A stretch of 64,000 nucleotides of DNA from Burkholderia sp. Bp8992. Its GTDB lineage: Bacteria > Pseudomonadota > Gammaproteobacteria > Burkholderiales > Burkholderiaceae. Positions 54,955 to 63,637 of this stretch are shown here, one piece after another. The notes beneath the pieces are model-generated. The model worked only from the letters and a program-made list of their open reading frames with translations. It searched no databases and was not told where the DNA came from. Location: positions 124,001 to 188,000 of the forward strand of contig NZ_QTQI01000012.1 in assembly GCF_003853705.1 (NCBI RefSeq), given 5' to 3'. Positions within the stretch are counted from its first letter, which is position 1, and each line of letters starts with the position of its first letter. A program made the position numbers and the translations under genes.

Positions 54955-56505
54955 TCATTCGGCGGCCGGCGCGCGGAACAGCCAGCGGCGCGTCGCCGGG
55001 CGCGGCGCCGGGCTGCGCCGGCGGAACTCGACCGCGATCCCGCGACGCGGCGCATCGGCGACGAACGCGTCGAGCAGTTCGAGCACGTCGTGATCGATGT
55101 AGTCGGCGCGTGTCGCGTCGATGATCACCGCCGCGCGGTCCGGAATGTGCCGCAGGTGGTGCTTGACCTGCACCTTGCCGAGGAACGACACGTCCTTGCG
55201 GAACGACAGCAGGAAGTGGTCGTCGTGCTGCGCGAGCGTGACGGGGCTCTTCAGGTTCGCGACGGCGACCGCCAGCACGCTGCACGCGAGGCCGAGCGCG
55301 ATGCCGAACAGCAGGTCGACCGAGAGCACGCCGATGATCGTCGCCGCGAACGGCACGAACGCGGCCGGCCCTTGCTTCATCACCGAACGGAACAGCGCCG
55401 GCTTCGCGAGCTTGAAGCCCGTGTGGATCAGGATTGCGGCGAGGCTCGCGAGCGGGATCAGGTTGATGAGTCCGGTGAGCGCGAACACGCTCGCGAGCAG
55501 CAAAATCCCGTGGACGATGGCCGACATCCGGCTTTGCGCGCCCGCGTTGACGTTAACCGAGCTGCGTACGATCACCGACGTGATCGGCAGCCCGCCAACG
55601 GCGCCCGCGACGAGATTGCCGACGCCCTGGGCCTTCAGCTCGCGATCGGGCTGCACCGGCCGGCGCTTCGGGTCGATCTGCTCGACGGCTTCGAGGCTCA
55701 GCAGCGTCTCGAGGCTCGCGACGACCGCGAGCGTGATCGCGACGCGCCACACGTCCGGATTGACGAGCTGCGCGAAGTTCGGGCCGAGCTCCGCATGCTT
55801 GAGCGAGGCCGCGAGCGCCGCGAACGACCCGAGCTCGGGCAGCGTCACGCGATGGGCGGCGCCCGGCGCGACGGCCGGCGCGACGAAGCCAAGCACGAGC
55901 GTCGCGCCGATCCCGAGCACGACGACTGCGAGCGGCGCGGGTACCGAGCGCACCAGCGCGAAGCGGCGCAGTACAGGCGTGTCCCACGCGATCAGCAGCG
56001 CGAGCGACGCGAGCGCGATGGCCGTGGCGGCCCATGCGACCGGCAGGCCCGGCCAGTTCGCAAACGGTTGCGCGGCCGAGCCGCCGATGCCGAACGCGAA
56101 CGGAATCTGCTTCACGATCAGCAGCAGGCCGATCGCGGCGAGCATGCCCTTGATGACGGGCGACGGCACGTAGGCGGCGAAGCGGCCGGCGCGCAGCATG
56201 CCGAACCCGAACTGCAGCACGCCGGACAGCAGCACCGCGAGCAGGAACGCGGAGAAGCTGCCGAGTTGCGCGATCCCTTCGACGACGATCACGACGAGGC
56301 CGGCGGCCGGCCCGCTGACGGACAGCGACGAGCCGCTCAGCAGCGCGACGACGATGCCGCCGACGATGCCGGACACGAGCCCGGCGAACGGTTCGACGCC
56401 CGAGGCGTTGGCGATGCCGAGACAGAGCGGCAGTGCGACGAGGAAAACGACGATGCCGGCGACGATGTCGCGCGGCAGGGTGGACAGGCGCTCGTTCAGT
56501 TTCAT
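54955..56505 (-). CDS. SulP-family anion transporter with STAS domain
   Basis: A 516-residue protein. The membrane core (about 1-400) has the SLC26/SulP signature near its start (IVVFLVALPLCLGIANASGVEPFAGLVSG) and up to fourteen half-helices. A STAS domain at the C-terminus (about 420-510) has AAVIIDATRADYIDHDVLELL. The gene is 39 bases downstream of a beta-carbonic anhydrase on the same strand. That pairing points to bicarbonate rather than sulphate as substrate. Confidence 0.88.
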   Translation of the reverse strand: MKLNERLSTLPRDIVAGIVVFLVALPLCLGIANASGVEPFAGLVSGIVGGIVVALLSGSSLSVSGPAAGLVVIVVEGIAQLGSFSAFLLAVLLSGVLQFGFGMLRAGRFAAYVPSPVIKGMLAAIGLLLIVKQIPFAFGIGGSAAQPFANWPGLPVAWAATAIALASLALLIAWDTPVLRRFALVRSVPAPLAVVVLGIGATLVLGFVAPAVAPGAAHRVTLPELGSFAALAASLKHAELGPNFAQLVNPDVWRVAITLAVVASLETLLSLEAVEQIDPKRRPVQPDRELKAQGVGNLVAGAVGGLPITSVIVRSSVNVNAGAQSRMSAIVHGILLLASVFALTGLINLIPLASLAAILIHTGFKLAKPALFRSVMKQGPAAFVPFAATIIGVLSVDLLFGIALGLACSVLAVAVANLKSPVTLAQHDDHFLLSFRKDVSFLGKVQVKHHLRHIPDRAAVIIDATRADYIDHDVLELLDAFVADAPRRGIAVEFRRRSPAPRPATRRWLFRAPAAE

Positions 56506-56544
56506 GGTTGGGGCGATTTCATTGGCGTTGGGGCGGGGGATGCA

Positions 56545-57186
56545 TCAGCCGAGCGCGTCGGCGGTTGCGGTCAGCGCGGGTTCGACGTCGACGGGCGCCG
56601 CCGCGTAGCCCGAATCGAGCTCCAGCAGGCGACCGTCGGCGAGCGAGAAGATCCAGCCATGCACGAGCGGCGGCCGCTCGCGACCGCGCACGATCGGCGA
56701 CGCGCGCAGCAGCCGTACCTGTTCGAGCACGTTCAGTTCGGCGAGGCGATCGGCGGCGGCCGTATCGTCGAGCCCGCCGAGCATGTCGCGATGGCGCCGC
56801 GCGAGCGCGCAGAGCGGTGCGATGCGGCGCGCGACGTGCGGCAGGTCGGCCGGCGGCGGTAGCAGCGACGCGCGCACGCCGCCGCAGCCGTAGTGCCCGC
56901 ACACGATCACGTGGTCGACCTTCAGCACGCGCACCGCGTACTCGAGCACGCTGGCGGAATTGTCGTCGTCGGGGTGGAACAGGTTCGCGATGTTGCGATG
57001 GACGAACAGTTCGCCGGGCGCGCAGTGCGTGATGGTTTCGGCCGGCACGCGGCTGTCGGCGCAGCCGATCCACAGGACGCGCGGGTTCTGGCCGCGCGCG
57101 AGCGCGTCGAAGAAGCCGGGCGAGTGTTCACGCGTCTCGCGGGCCCAGGCAATGTTGGCAACCAGCATGCTCTTGGGGCGATTCAT
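56545..57186 (-). CDS. Beta-class carbonic anhydrase
   Basis: A 213-residue enzyme with the zinc ligands in WIGCADSRVPAETI (Cys and Asp-Ser-Arg dyad) and VIVCGHYGCGGVRASL (His and Cys). It has the TRExSPGFF-type N-terminal helix and the FVHRNIANLF segment. It interconverts carbon dioxide and bicarbonate. It is the first gene of an operon with the SulP transporter, so the pair probably supplies or balances bicarbonate. Confidence 0.93.
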   Translation of the reverse strand: MNRPKSMLVANIAWARETREHSPGFFDALARGQNPRVLWIGCADSRVPAETITHCAPGELFVHRNIANLFHPDDDNSASVLEYAVRVLKVDHVIVCGHYGCGGVRASLLPPPADLPHVARRIAPLCALARRHRDMLGGLDDTAAADRLAELNVLEQVRLLRASPIVRGRERPPLVHGWIFSLADGRLLELDSGYAAAPVDVEPALTATADALG

Positions 57187-57307
57187 GAGGACTCCTTTGT
57201 GACCAAGGCAAATAAATATCGATGAAATGACGCAATCGCAATCTTTCTGAATTGAAAGGTTCGGTTTCGACTGATATTAGGGGTATGCCCTAGCACTCCG
57301 GGTGCAA

Positions 57308-57324
57308 TGAAACAAATTGTTTCA
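57308..57324. repeat. Perfect palindrome, possible operator
   Basis: TGAAACAAATTGTTTCA has two eight-base arms around a single A. It lies 122 bases upstream of the carbonic anhydrase ATG, where a regulator could act. The protein that binds it is not known. Confidence 0.45.
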
Positions 57325-57494
57325 AATTGATTTGGCGTAGTGCATCGTGTGCACCAACCCAACGCATGACATGCCCCGGATATGCCTGATTCGGCGCAAT
57401 GGCCCGCATGACGGGGCGTTCAGCGGATTGCCATCGGCGCGTCATCGATCGGGAAAGTTTTCCGCAATAATCCTCGAATTAAATAAGGCGGCGG

Positions 57495-57538
57495 AAAAAA
57501 GGAAATGGCCATTCCGCAATAATTCGTGAATGGCCATT
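57495..57538 (-). terminator. Terminator of the BamE-like lipoprotein gene
   Basis: On the minus strand, AATGGCCATTC pairs with GAATGGCCATT (57504-57514 and 57528-57538) in an 11-bp stem, followed by TCCTTTTTT. It lies just downstream of the lipoprotein stop. Confidence 0.8.
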
Positions 57539-57572
57539 GTGATAATTGCGTGTAAATGCGTAATCGGTCAGG

Positions 57573-58085
57573 TCAGAACAGGTTGCGGCGATCGGGATCG
57601 TGCAGCGGGTCCGGGGTTTTCTGCGTGATGCGCAGGATGCCCTGCGGATCGAAATAGAAGCTGTACATCATGTACCAGACGTTGTTCTCGAGATACCGGT
57701 AGGTCCACACCTCGCGCTTCATCAGCGGGAAGTAGGACGTCTCGACCGGGCGTCCGAAATTGACGAGCACGTCGGTCTTCGTCCATTTGCCGATTTCCGC
57801 GCGATAGAACTCGCTCGGCTGCAACACCTGGCGCACGTTGACGATCTTGTGGGCCGCGTCGACATCGGCCGCGATCGTGACCTCGCCCATCGGCTGGGTC
57901 GGCCACATCAGTCGCTTGCCGCCGCCGGGCAGGTCGTAGATCTCGCGCGGCGGCCCCATGCGCGCGACGATCGCCGACTCGTCCTGGCCGGCCTGGTATT
58001 GCTGCCACGGTTGCGCGCAACCGGCCAGCAGTGCGGCGGCACAGGCGACCAGCACCGGCAGGCGCGCGGGAATGCGAATGCGCAT
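57573..58085 (-). CDS. BamE/SmpA-like lipoprotein
   Basis: A 170-residue lipoprotein. The signal has a basic start (MRIRIPARLPVLV) and a lipobox LLAGC, giving a lipidated Cys at residue 23. Two short units resemble the BamE/OmlA fold: IVARMGPPREIYDLPGGGKRLMWP and LVNFGRPVETSYFPLMKREVWTYRY. It is larger than the true BamE (about 110 residues) and may be a separate envelope lipoprotein. Confidence 0.72.
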   Translation of the reverse strand: MRIRIPARLPVLVACAAALLAGCAQPWQQYQAGQDESAIVARMGPPREIYDLPGGGKRLMWPTQPMGEVTIAADVDAAHKIVNVRQVLQPSEFYRAEIGKWTKTDVLVNFGRPVETSYFPLMKREVWTYRYLENNVWYMMYSFYFDPQGILRITQKTPDPLHDPDRRNLF

Positions 58086-58253
58086 GGGATCCTCCAGAAC
58101 ACGGAAACAGGACCCGTTGTATCACGGACGGCGCGCGACGGTGCATCGCCCGGAAAAAATCGGTGCGGATCGCCGGCAGGGCCGGGCTTGCGGGCGGCGG
58201 GCGCGCCGGCCTATGATCCGCGCTTCTCGGGCAGATTGAAGGGCAGGTGGCCG

Positions 58254-59513
58254 ATGCAGGGTTGGAAGCGGTGCGCGCTCGCGTTGAGCGCAGGATGGAT
58301 GCTCGTGTCGTCCGCGTTTGCCGGCGGCGAGCCCGTGCGGATCGCGCTGGTCGAAGGGATGTCGGGCCCGTTCGCGAACGCGGGCGCGGCGGTCGAGCGC
58401 AACGTGCGCTTCGGCGTCGAGCAGGTCAACGCGGCGGGCGGCGTGAAGCTGCGCGACGGCGCGCACCCGCTCGAACTCGTCGTGCTCGACAGCAAGGGCA
58501 GCCCGGAGGAGGCGCTCGTGCAGCTGCGCGCGGCCGCGGACCGCCATATCGGCTTCGTTGCGCAGGGCAACAGCTCGGCCGTCGCGGCCGCGCTCGTCGC
58601 GGCGCTCGACAAGCTGAACGCGCGCAACCCGGACAACCGGATGCTGTTCCTGAACTATTCGGCCGACGATCCCGCGCTGACCGGTGCGCGCTGCAGCTTC
58701 TGGCATTTCCGCTTCGATGCGCACGCGGGCATGCGGATGGCCGCGCTCGCGGACGTGATGGCGCACGACCGCGCGCTGCGCAGGGTCTATCTGCTGAACC
58801 AGGACTACAGCTTCGGCCACGACGTCAGCGCGCTCGCGCGGCAGGCGCTGGCCACGCGGCGCCCGGACGTGACGATCGCCGGCGACGAATTCCACCCGAT
58901 CGGCCGGATCAAGGATTTTGCGCCGTATATCGCGAAGATCCGCGCGAGCGGGGCGGACGCCGTCGTGACCGGCAACTGGGGCAACGACCTCACGCTGCTC
59001 GTGAAAGCGGCGCGCGAGCAGGGGCTGAACGCGAAGTTCTACACGTTCTACGGCAACAGCCTCGGCGCGCCGGCCGCGCTCGGCGACGCCGGCGTCGGGC
59101 GCGTCGTGGCCGTGGCCGACTGGCACCCGAACGCGGGCGGCGCGAAATCGGACGCGTTCTACCGCGCGTTCCGGACCCGTTTCCCGGCCGCGCAGGACGA
59201 CTATCCGGTGCGGCGGATGAGCCTGATGATCGAGATGCTGGCCGCGGCGATGAGCCGAGCGGGATCGGCCGACCCTGTCGCGGTCGCGCGGGCGCTCGAG
59301 GGTTTGTCGTTCGACGACGGTTTCCATGCGTCGCGGATGCGCGCGCAGGATCATCAGTTGATCCAGCCCCTTTATGTGATGGAGATGGACAAGGCCGGCA
59401 CGCCGGGCGTGCGCTTCGACAACGAGGGGTCGGGCTATGGCTTCCGGACGGTGCTGGCGGTGCCGGCGCAGCGCACGGAGATGCCGTCCGCATGCTCGAT
59501 GACGCGTCCGTGA
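58254..59513 (+). CDS. Periplasmic substrate-binding protein, branched-chain amino acid (Leu/Ile/Val) type
   Basis: A 419-residue secreted protein with a signal peptide (about 1-23, ending AFAGG) and a periplasmic-binding fold of the LivJ family: IRIALVEGMSGPFA-like start, GVEQVNAAGGVKL, GFVAQGNSSAVAAAL and LLNQDYSFGHDVSALARQAL. It should bind an amino acid or related compound in the periplasm. No permease or ATPase gene is nearby, so it is an orphan that may work with transporters elsewhere. Confidence 0.83.
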   Translation: MQGWKRCALALSAGWMLVSSAFAGGEPVRIALVEGMSGPFANAGAAVERNVRFGVEQVNAAGGVKLRDGAHPLELVVLDSKGSPEEALVQLRAAADRHIGFVAQGNSSAVAAALVAALDKLNARNPDNRMLFLNYSADDPALTGARCSFWHFRFDAHAGMRMAALADVMAHDRALRRVYLLNQDYSFGHDVSALARQALATRRPDVTIAGDEFHPIGRIKDFAPYIAKIRASGADAVVTGNWGNDLTLLVKAAREQGLNAKFYTFYGNSLGAPAALGDAGVGRVVAVADWHPNAGGAKSDAFYRAFRTRFPAAQDDYPVRRMSLMIEMLAAAMSRAGSADPVAVARALEGLSFDDGFHASRMRAQDHQLIQPLYVMEMDKAGTPGVRFDNEGSGYGFRTVLAVPAQRTEMPSACSMTRP

Positions 59514-59545
59514 CAGGAAGCGGTAAGAACGGCGAGGAGTTGTGC

Positions 59546-59551
59546 TACAAT
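59546..59551 (+). promoter_or_regulatory. Candidate -10 box for rpsO
   Basis: TACAAT lies 69 bases before the rpsO ATG, directly after the upstream gene ends. No firm -35 box. The leader length fits the known S15 autoregulatory region, though no structure was resolved. Confidence 0.4.
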
Positions 59552-59620
59552 GCCCGCCGGTTGTAAGTCACGGCACGGCCATTCTTCCGTGTCCGCCTGT
59601 TCAGTTAGAAAGGAAATCAC

Positions 59621-59890
59621 ATGTCTGTTGCAGATATCAAGAAGTCGGAAGTCGTTGCTCAGTTCGCCCGCGGTACCAACGACACGGGGTCGCCCGAAGT
59701 CCAGGTCGCACTGCTGACCGCACGTATCGTCGAACTGACGGGTCACTTCAAGACCCACGCGAAGGATCACCACAGCCGCCGCGGCCTGCTGCGCATGGTG
59801 AGCCGCCGCCGCAAGCTGCTCGACTACCTCAAGGGCAAGGATGCCGACCGTTACCGCGCACTGATCGAGAAGCTGGGTCTGCGTAAGTAA
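59621..59890 (+). CDS. rpsO: 30S ribosomal protein S15
   Basis: An 89-residue ribosomal protein of usual length, with [51 protein letters not shown], the S15 signature. It binds the central domain of 16S rRNA. GAAAGGA lies nine bases before the ATG. It is followed by a terminator and pnp, the same order as in E. coli. Confidence 0.98.
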   Translation: MSVADIKKSEVVAQFARGTNDTGSPEVQVALLTARIVELTGHFKTHAKDHHSRRGLLRMVSRRRKLLDYLKGKDADRYRALIEKLGLRK

Positions 59891-59913
59891 TCGAGGCGAT
59901 TGCCGCCAGCAAG

Positions 59914-59953
59914 ATGCCTGTGTCAGTCCGCTGATACAGGCATTTTGTTTTTG
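59914..59953 (+). terminator. Terminator after rpsO
   Basis: A 13-bp stem (59914-59926 with 59931-59943, one G-U pair) with a TCCG loop is followed by TTTGTTTTT. It is a strong intrinsic terminator that separates rpsO from pnp. Confidence 0.88.
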
Positions 59954-60042
59954 CGCGGTGCGTAGCGTCACGCGCATCGCAGGCTGTCCGGCACGTTCGT
60001 GCGGGGCAGCCGCAACGACTGATACCGGGGCAGGATTTGTGT

Positions 60043-60081
60043 CATTCCAGCGCGTCGCTGCGCGAGCGCCGCGCTGGAATG
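60043..60081. repeat. Long perfect hairpin in the pnp leader
   Basis: CATTCCAGCGCG (60043-60054) is perfectly complementary to 60070-60081, and four more base pairs form within. It lies 100 bases before the pnp start. In E. coli a comparable leader hairpin is cut by RNase III and mediates PNPase autoregulation. Here the role is inferred; an A-run after the stem means it could instead terminate minus-strand transcripts. Confidence 0.5.
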
Positions 60082-60180
60082 GCATAAAAAACACACCTTG
60101 CTCCGGGTGATTCGGTCGGGACGCCGCTGTGCCGGATGGCCGGCGCGGCGAATGAAATGCATGAATACAAAGGAGCAACC

Positions 60181-62328
60181 ATGTCCATGTTCAACAAGGT
60201 CGTGAAGGAATTCCAGTGGGGCCAGCACAAGGTGCGCCTCGAAACCGGTGAAGTCGCTCGTCAGGCGAGCGGTGCGGTGATCGTCGACGTCGAAGACACC
60301 GTCGTGCTGGCAACCGTCGTCGGCGCGAAGTCGGCGAAGCCGGGTCAGGACTTCTTCCCGCTGACCGTCGATTACCTCGAGAAGACCTACTCGGCCGGCA
60401 AGATCCCGGGCGGCTTCTTCCGCCGCGAAGGCCGTCCGTCGGAGCACGAGACGCTGACGTCGCGCCTGATCGACCGTCCGCTGCGCCCGCTGTTCCCGGA
60501 AGGCTTCTACAACGAAGTCCAGGTCGTGATCCACGTGCTGTCCGTGAACCCGGAAATCCCGGCGGACATCCCCGCGCTGATCGGCGCATCGGCTGCGCTC
60601 GCCGTGTCGGGCCTGCCGTTCAACGGCCCGGTCGGTGCCGCACGCGTGGCGTACATCGACAACGCATACGTGCTGAACCCGACGCGTGACCAGATCAAGG
60701 CATCGAGCCTCGACCTCGTCGTCGCGGGTACGGAGCGCGCCGTGCTGATGGTCGAGTCGGAAGCCGACCAGCTGTCGGAAGACGTGATGCTGGGCGCAGT
60801 GGTGTTCGGTCACGAGCAGATGCAGATTGCGATCGACGCGATCCACGAGCTGGTGCGCGAAGGCGGCAAGCCCGAGTGGGACTGGCAGCCGGCGCCGAAG
60901 AACGAGCCGCTGATCGCACGCGTGACCGAGCTGGCGCAGAACGACCTGCTCGCCGCTTACCAGCTGCGCGACAAGCAAGCGCGTTCGGCGAAGCTGAAGG
61001 AAGTCTACGCGGCGACCTCGGCGAAGCTCGAGGAAGAGGCGCTGGCGGCCGGTACGGTCGCGGCCGACAAGGCTACCGTCGGCAACGTGCTGTTCGACAT
61101 CGAGGCAAAGATCGTCCGTTCGCAGATCCTGAACGGCGAGCCGCGTATCGACGGCCGCGACACGCGCACCGTGCGCCCGATCGAAATCCGCACCGGCGTG
61201 CTGCCGCGTACCCACGGCTCGGCGCTGTTCACGCGCGGCGAGACGCAGGCGCTGGTCGTCGCGACGCTCGGCACGAAGGGTGACGAGCAGATCATCGACG
61301 CGCTCGAAGGCGAATACCGCGAGCGCTTCATGCTCCACTACAACATGCCGCCGTTCGCGACCGGCGAAACGGGCCGCGTCGGCTCGCCGAAGCGCCGCGA
61401 AATCGGCCACGGCCGCCTCGCGAAGCGCGCGCTGGTCAAGTGCCTGCCGAGCGCTGACGAATTCGGTTACTCGATCCGCGTCGTGTCGGAAATCACCGAA
61501 TCGAACGGTTCGTCGTCGATGGCATCGGTGTGCGGCGGCTGCCTCGCGCTGATGGACGCCGGCGTGCCGATGAAGGCGCACGTCGCGGGTATCGCGATGG
61601 GCCTGATCCTCGAAGGCAACAAGTTCGCGGTGCTGACCGACATCCTCGGCGACGAAGATCACCTCGGCGACATGGACTTCAAGGTGGCCGGCACGGAGCA
61701 AGGCGTGACGGCGCTGCAGATGGACATCAAGATCCAGGGCATCACGAAGGAAATCATGCAGGTCGCGCTCGCGCAGGCGAAGGAAGGCCGCATGCACATC
61801 CTCGGCAAGATGACGTCGGCAGTCTCGGGTGCGAACACGCAACTGTCGGAATTCGCGCCGCGCATGATCACGATCAAGATCAACCCGGAAAAGATCCGCG
61901 ACGTGATCGGCAAGGGCGGTTCGGTGATTCGCGCGCTGACGGAAGAAACGGGCACGACCATCGACATCTCCGATGACGGCGTCGTGACGATCGCGAGCAC
62001 GAACAGCGACGGCATGGCCGAAGCGAAGAAGCGCATCGAGCAAATCACGGCCGAAATCGAAGTCGGCCAGGTGTACGAAGGCACGGTGCTCAAGCTGCTC
62101 GATTTCGGCGCGATCGTGAACCTGCTGCCGGGCAAGGACGGCCTGCTGCACATCTCGGAAATCGTCAACGAGCGTGTGAAGGACATCAACGACTACCTGA
62201 AGGAAGGTCAGCAGGTCAAGGTCAAGGTCATTCAGACGGACGAGAAGGGCCGTGTGCGCCTGTCGGCCAAGGCGCTGCTGAACGAAGCAGCCGCGGCAGC
62301 GCAGTCGGACACGCCGCCGCAGCAGTAA
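60181..62328 (+). CDS. pnp: Polynucleotide phosphorylase
   Basis: A 715-residue 3'-5' phosphorolytic exoribonuclease. Two RNase PH-like domains are seen ([30 protein letters not shown] in the first; [15 protein letters not shown] and [21 protein letters not shown] in the second), then a KH domain ([20 protein letters not shown]) and an S1 domain ([33 protein letters not shown]). The ATG at 60181 follows AAAGGAGC. It degrades mRNA and forms part of the degradosome. Confidence 0.98.
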   Translation: MSMFNKVVKEFQWGQHKVRLETGEVARQASGAVIVDVEDTVVLATVVGAKSAKPGQDFFPLTVDYLEKTYSAGKIPGGFFRREGRPSEHETLTSRLIDRPLRPLFPEGFYNEVQVVIHVLSVNPEIPADIPALIGASAALAVSGLPFNGPVGAARVAYIDNAYVLNPTRDQIKASSLDLVVAGTERAVLMVESEADQLSEDVMLGAVVFGHEQMQIAIDAIHELVREGGKPEWDWQPAPKNEPLIARVTELAQNDLLAAYQLRDKQARSAKLKEVYAATSAKLEEEALAAGTVAADKATVGNVLFDIEAKIVRSQILNGEPRIDGRDTRTVRPIEIRTGVLPRTHGSALFTRGETQALVVATLGTKGDEQIIDALEGEYRERFMLHYNMPPFATGETGRVGSPKRREIGHGRLAKRALVKCLPSADEFGYSIRVVSEITESNGSSSMASVCGGCLALMDAGVPMKAHVAGIAMGLILEGNKFAVLTDILGDEDHLGDMDFKVAGTEQGVTALQMDIKIQGITKEIMQVALAQAKEGRMHILGKMTSAVSGANTQLSEFAPRMITIKINPEKIRDVIGKGGSVIRALTEETGTTIDISDDGVVTIASTNSDGMAEAKKRIEQITAEIEVGQVYEGTVLKLLDFGAIVNLLPGKDGLLHISEIVNERVKDINDYLKEGQQVKVKVIQTDEKGRVRLSAKALLNEAAAAAQSDTPPQQ

Positions 62329-62343
62329 GCGGACGGGCGGACC

Positions 62344-62380
62344 AACGGCCGGCAGTGCGAAAGCGCGCCGGCCGTTTTTT
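62344..62380 (+). terminator. Terminator after pnp
   Basis: AACGGCCGGC (62344-62353) pairs with GCCGGCCGTT (62367-62376), with extra pairing in the loop, followed by further T. It is a strong intrinsic terminator. Confidence 0.88.
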
Positions 62381-62476
62381 CTGTAGCATCGTTGTGCGGC
62401 GCAGCAGCGCCGGCGAGGCGCTCGTGCCGTGCGCGCGGGCGTGCCATCCGATTCCGATCCTGGAGCCTCCCTCACC

Positions 62477-63496
62477 ATGAAAGCCATCGAAATCACCGAA
62501 TTCGGCGCCCCCGACGTGCTGAAGCTTGCGGAGCGTCCGCGCCCCGAACCGAAGCGCGGCGAGGTGCTGATCAAGGTGGCGGCTTCCGGCGTGAACCGGC
62601 CCGACGTGTTCCAGCGCAAGGGTGCCTATGCGCCGCCGCCGGGTGCGTCGGATCTGCCGGGGCTCGAGGTGGCGGGCGAAATCGTCGGCGGCGATCTGTC
62701 CGATGTCGCGCTGAACCCGTTCGGCCTGAAGCTGGGCGATCGCGTGTGCGCGCTGCTCGCGGGCGGCGGTTACGCCGAATACGCGGTCGCACCGCTGCCG
62801 CAATGCCTGCCCGTGCCCGACGGGCTCACCGATATCGAGGCCGCGTCGCTGCCCGAAACGTTCTTCACCGTGTGGAGCAACGTGTTCGACCGTGCGGGGC
62901 TCGGCGCGGGCGAAGGCGGCGAGCAGGAGACGCTGCTGGTTCAGGGCGGCTCGAGCGGCATCGGCGTGACGGCCATCCAGATCGCGCATGCGCTCGGCTT
63001 TCGCGTGTTCGCGACGGCCGGCACCGCCGACAAATGCCGCGCGTGCGAGGCGCTCGGCGCCGAACGTGCGATCAACTACAAGACCGAAGACTTCGTCGAG
63101 GTCGTGAAGTCGCTGACGCACGATCGCGGCGTCGACGTGATCCTCGACATGGTGGCGGGCTCGTACGTGCCGCGCGAGCTGTCCGCGCTCGCGGACGGTG
63201 GCCGTCTCGTGCTGATCGCGCTGCTCGGCGGCGCGAAGGCCGACGTCAACCTGAGCGAGATCCTGCGCCGCCGGCTGACCATCACGGGTTCGACGCTGCG
63301 GCCGCGCCCGGTCGAGTTCAAGGCGCGCATCGCCGCGCAACTGAAGGCGCGCGTGTGGCCGCTGATCGCCGACGGCCGCATCAAGCCGGTGATCTATCGC
63401 GTGCTGCCGGCCGCGGACGCCGCGCAGGCGCATGCGCTGATGGAAAGCAGCGAGCACACCGGCAAGATCGTCCTCGATTGGGGTACGAACGCCTGA
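62477..63496 (+). CDS. NAD(P)H quinone oxidoreductase (PIG3-type)
   Basis: A 339-residue zinc-independent medium-chain dehydrogenase with ASGVNRPDVFQRKGAYAPPPGASDLPGLEVAGEIV, ETFFTVWSNVFDRAGL and LVQGGSSGIGVTAIQIAHALG, typical of the TP53I3/PIG3 group. It is distinct from the Qor homologue earlier in the window. Start ATG 62477 follows GGAGCC. It lies between pnp and tpiA. Confidence 0.9.
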   Translation: MKAIEITEFGAPDVLKLAERPRPEPKRGEVLIKVAASGVNRPDVFQRKGAYAPPPGASDLPGLEVAGEIVGGDLSDVALNPFGLKLGDRVCALLAGGGYAEYAVAPLPQCLPVPDGLTDIEAASLPETFFTVWSNVFDRAGLGAGEGGEQETLLVQGGSSGIGVTAIQIAHALGFRVFATAGTADKCRACEALGAERAINYKTEDFVEVVKSLTHDRGVDVILDMVAGSYVPRELSALADGGRLVLIALLGGAKADVNLSEILRRRLTITGSTLRPRPVEFKARIAAQLKARVWPLIADGRIKPVIYRVLPAADAAQAHALMESSEHTGKIVLDWGTNA

Positions 63497-63637
63497 CGGC
63501 CCGTGTGGCCGGGCTTGACATGCGCGGTTTGACCGGTTCAAGCCGTGCGCAGTAAAATCGCGGGTTTGCTTCGCCAGATCAAACCTGACGGCCGGTTTCC
63601 GGCGCGTTAATGACCAAGCGGTGACGAGACAGACACG

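Larger units (their letters stand above)
57187..57572. other. AT-rich intergenic region upstream of the carbonic anhydrase
   Basis: This 386-base stretch is markedly richer in A and T than the rest of the window. It holds the terminator of the BamE-like gene (57495-57538), a 17-base perfect palindrome (57308-57324) and must hold the carbonic anhydrase promoter. A 60-codon open frame at 57347-57529 lacks a ribosome site and looks spurious. Confidence 0.5.

Noticed and set aside
57347-57529. A 60-codon open frame in the AT-rich gap upstream of the carbonic anhydrase
   Set aside because: No ribosome site and no coding-like third-position GC bias; it also runs through the terminator hairpin of the BamE-like gene.
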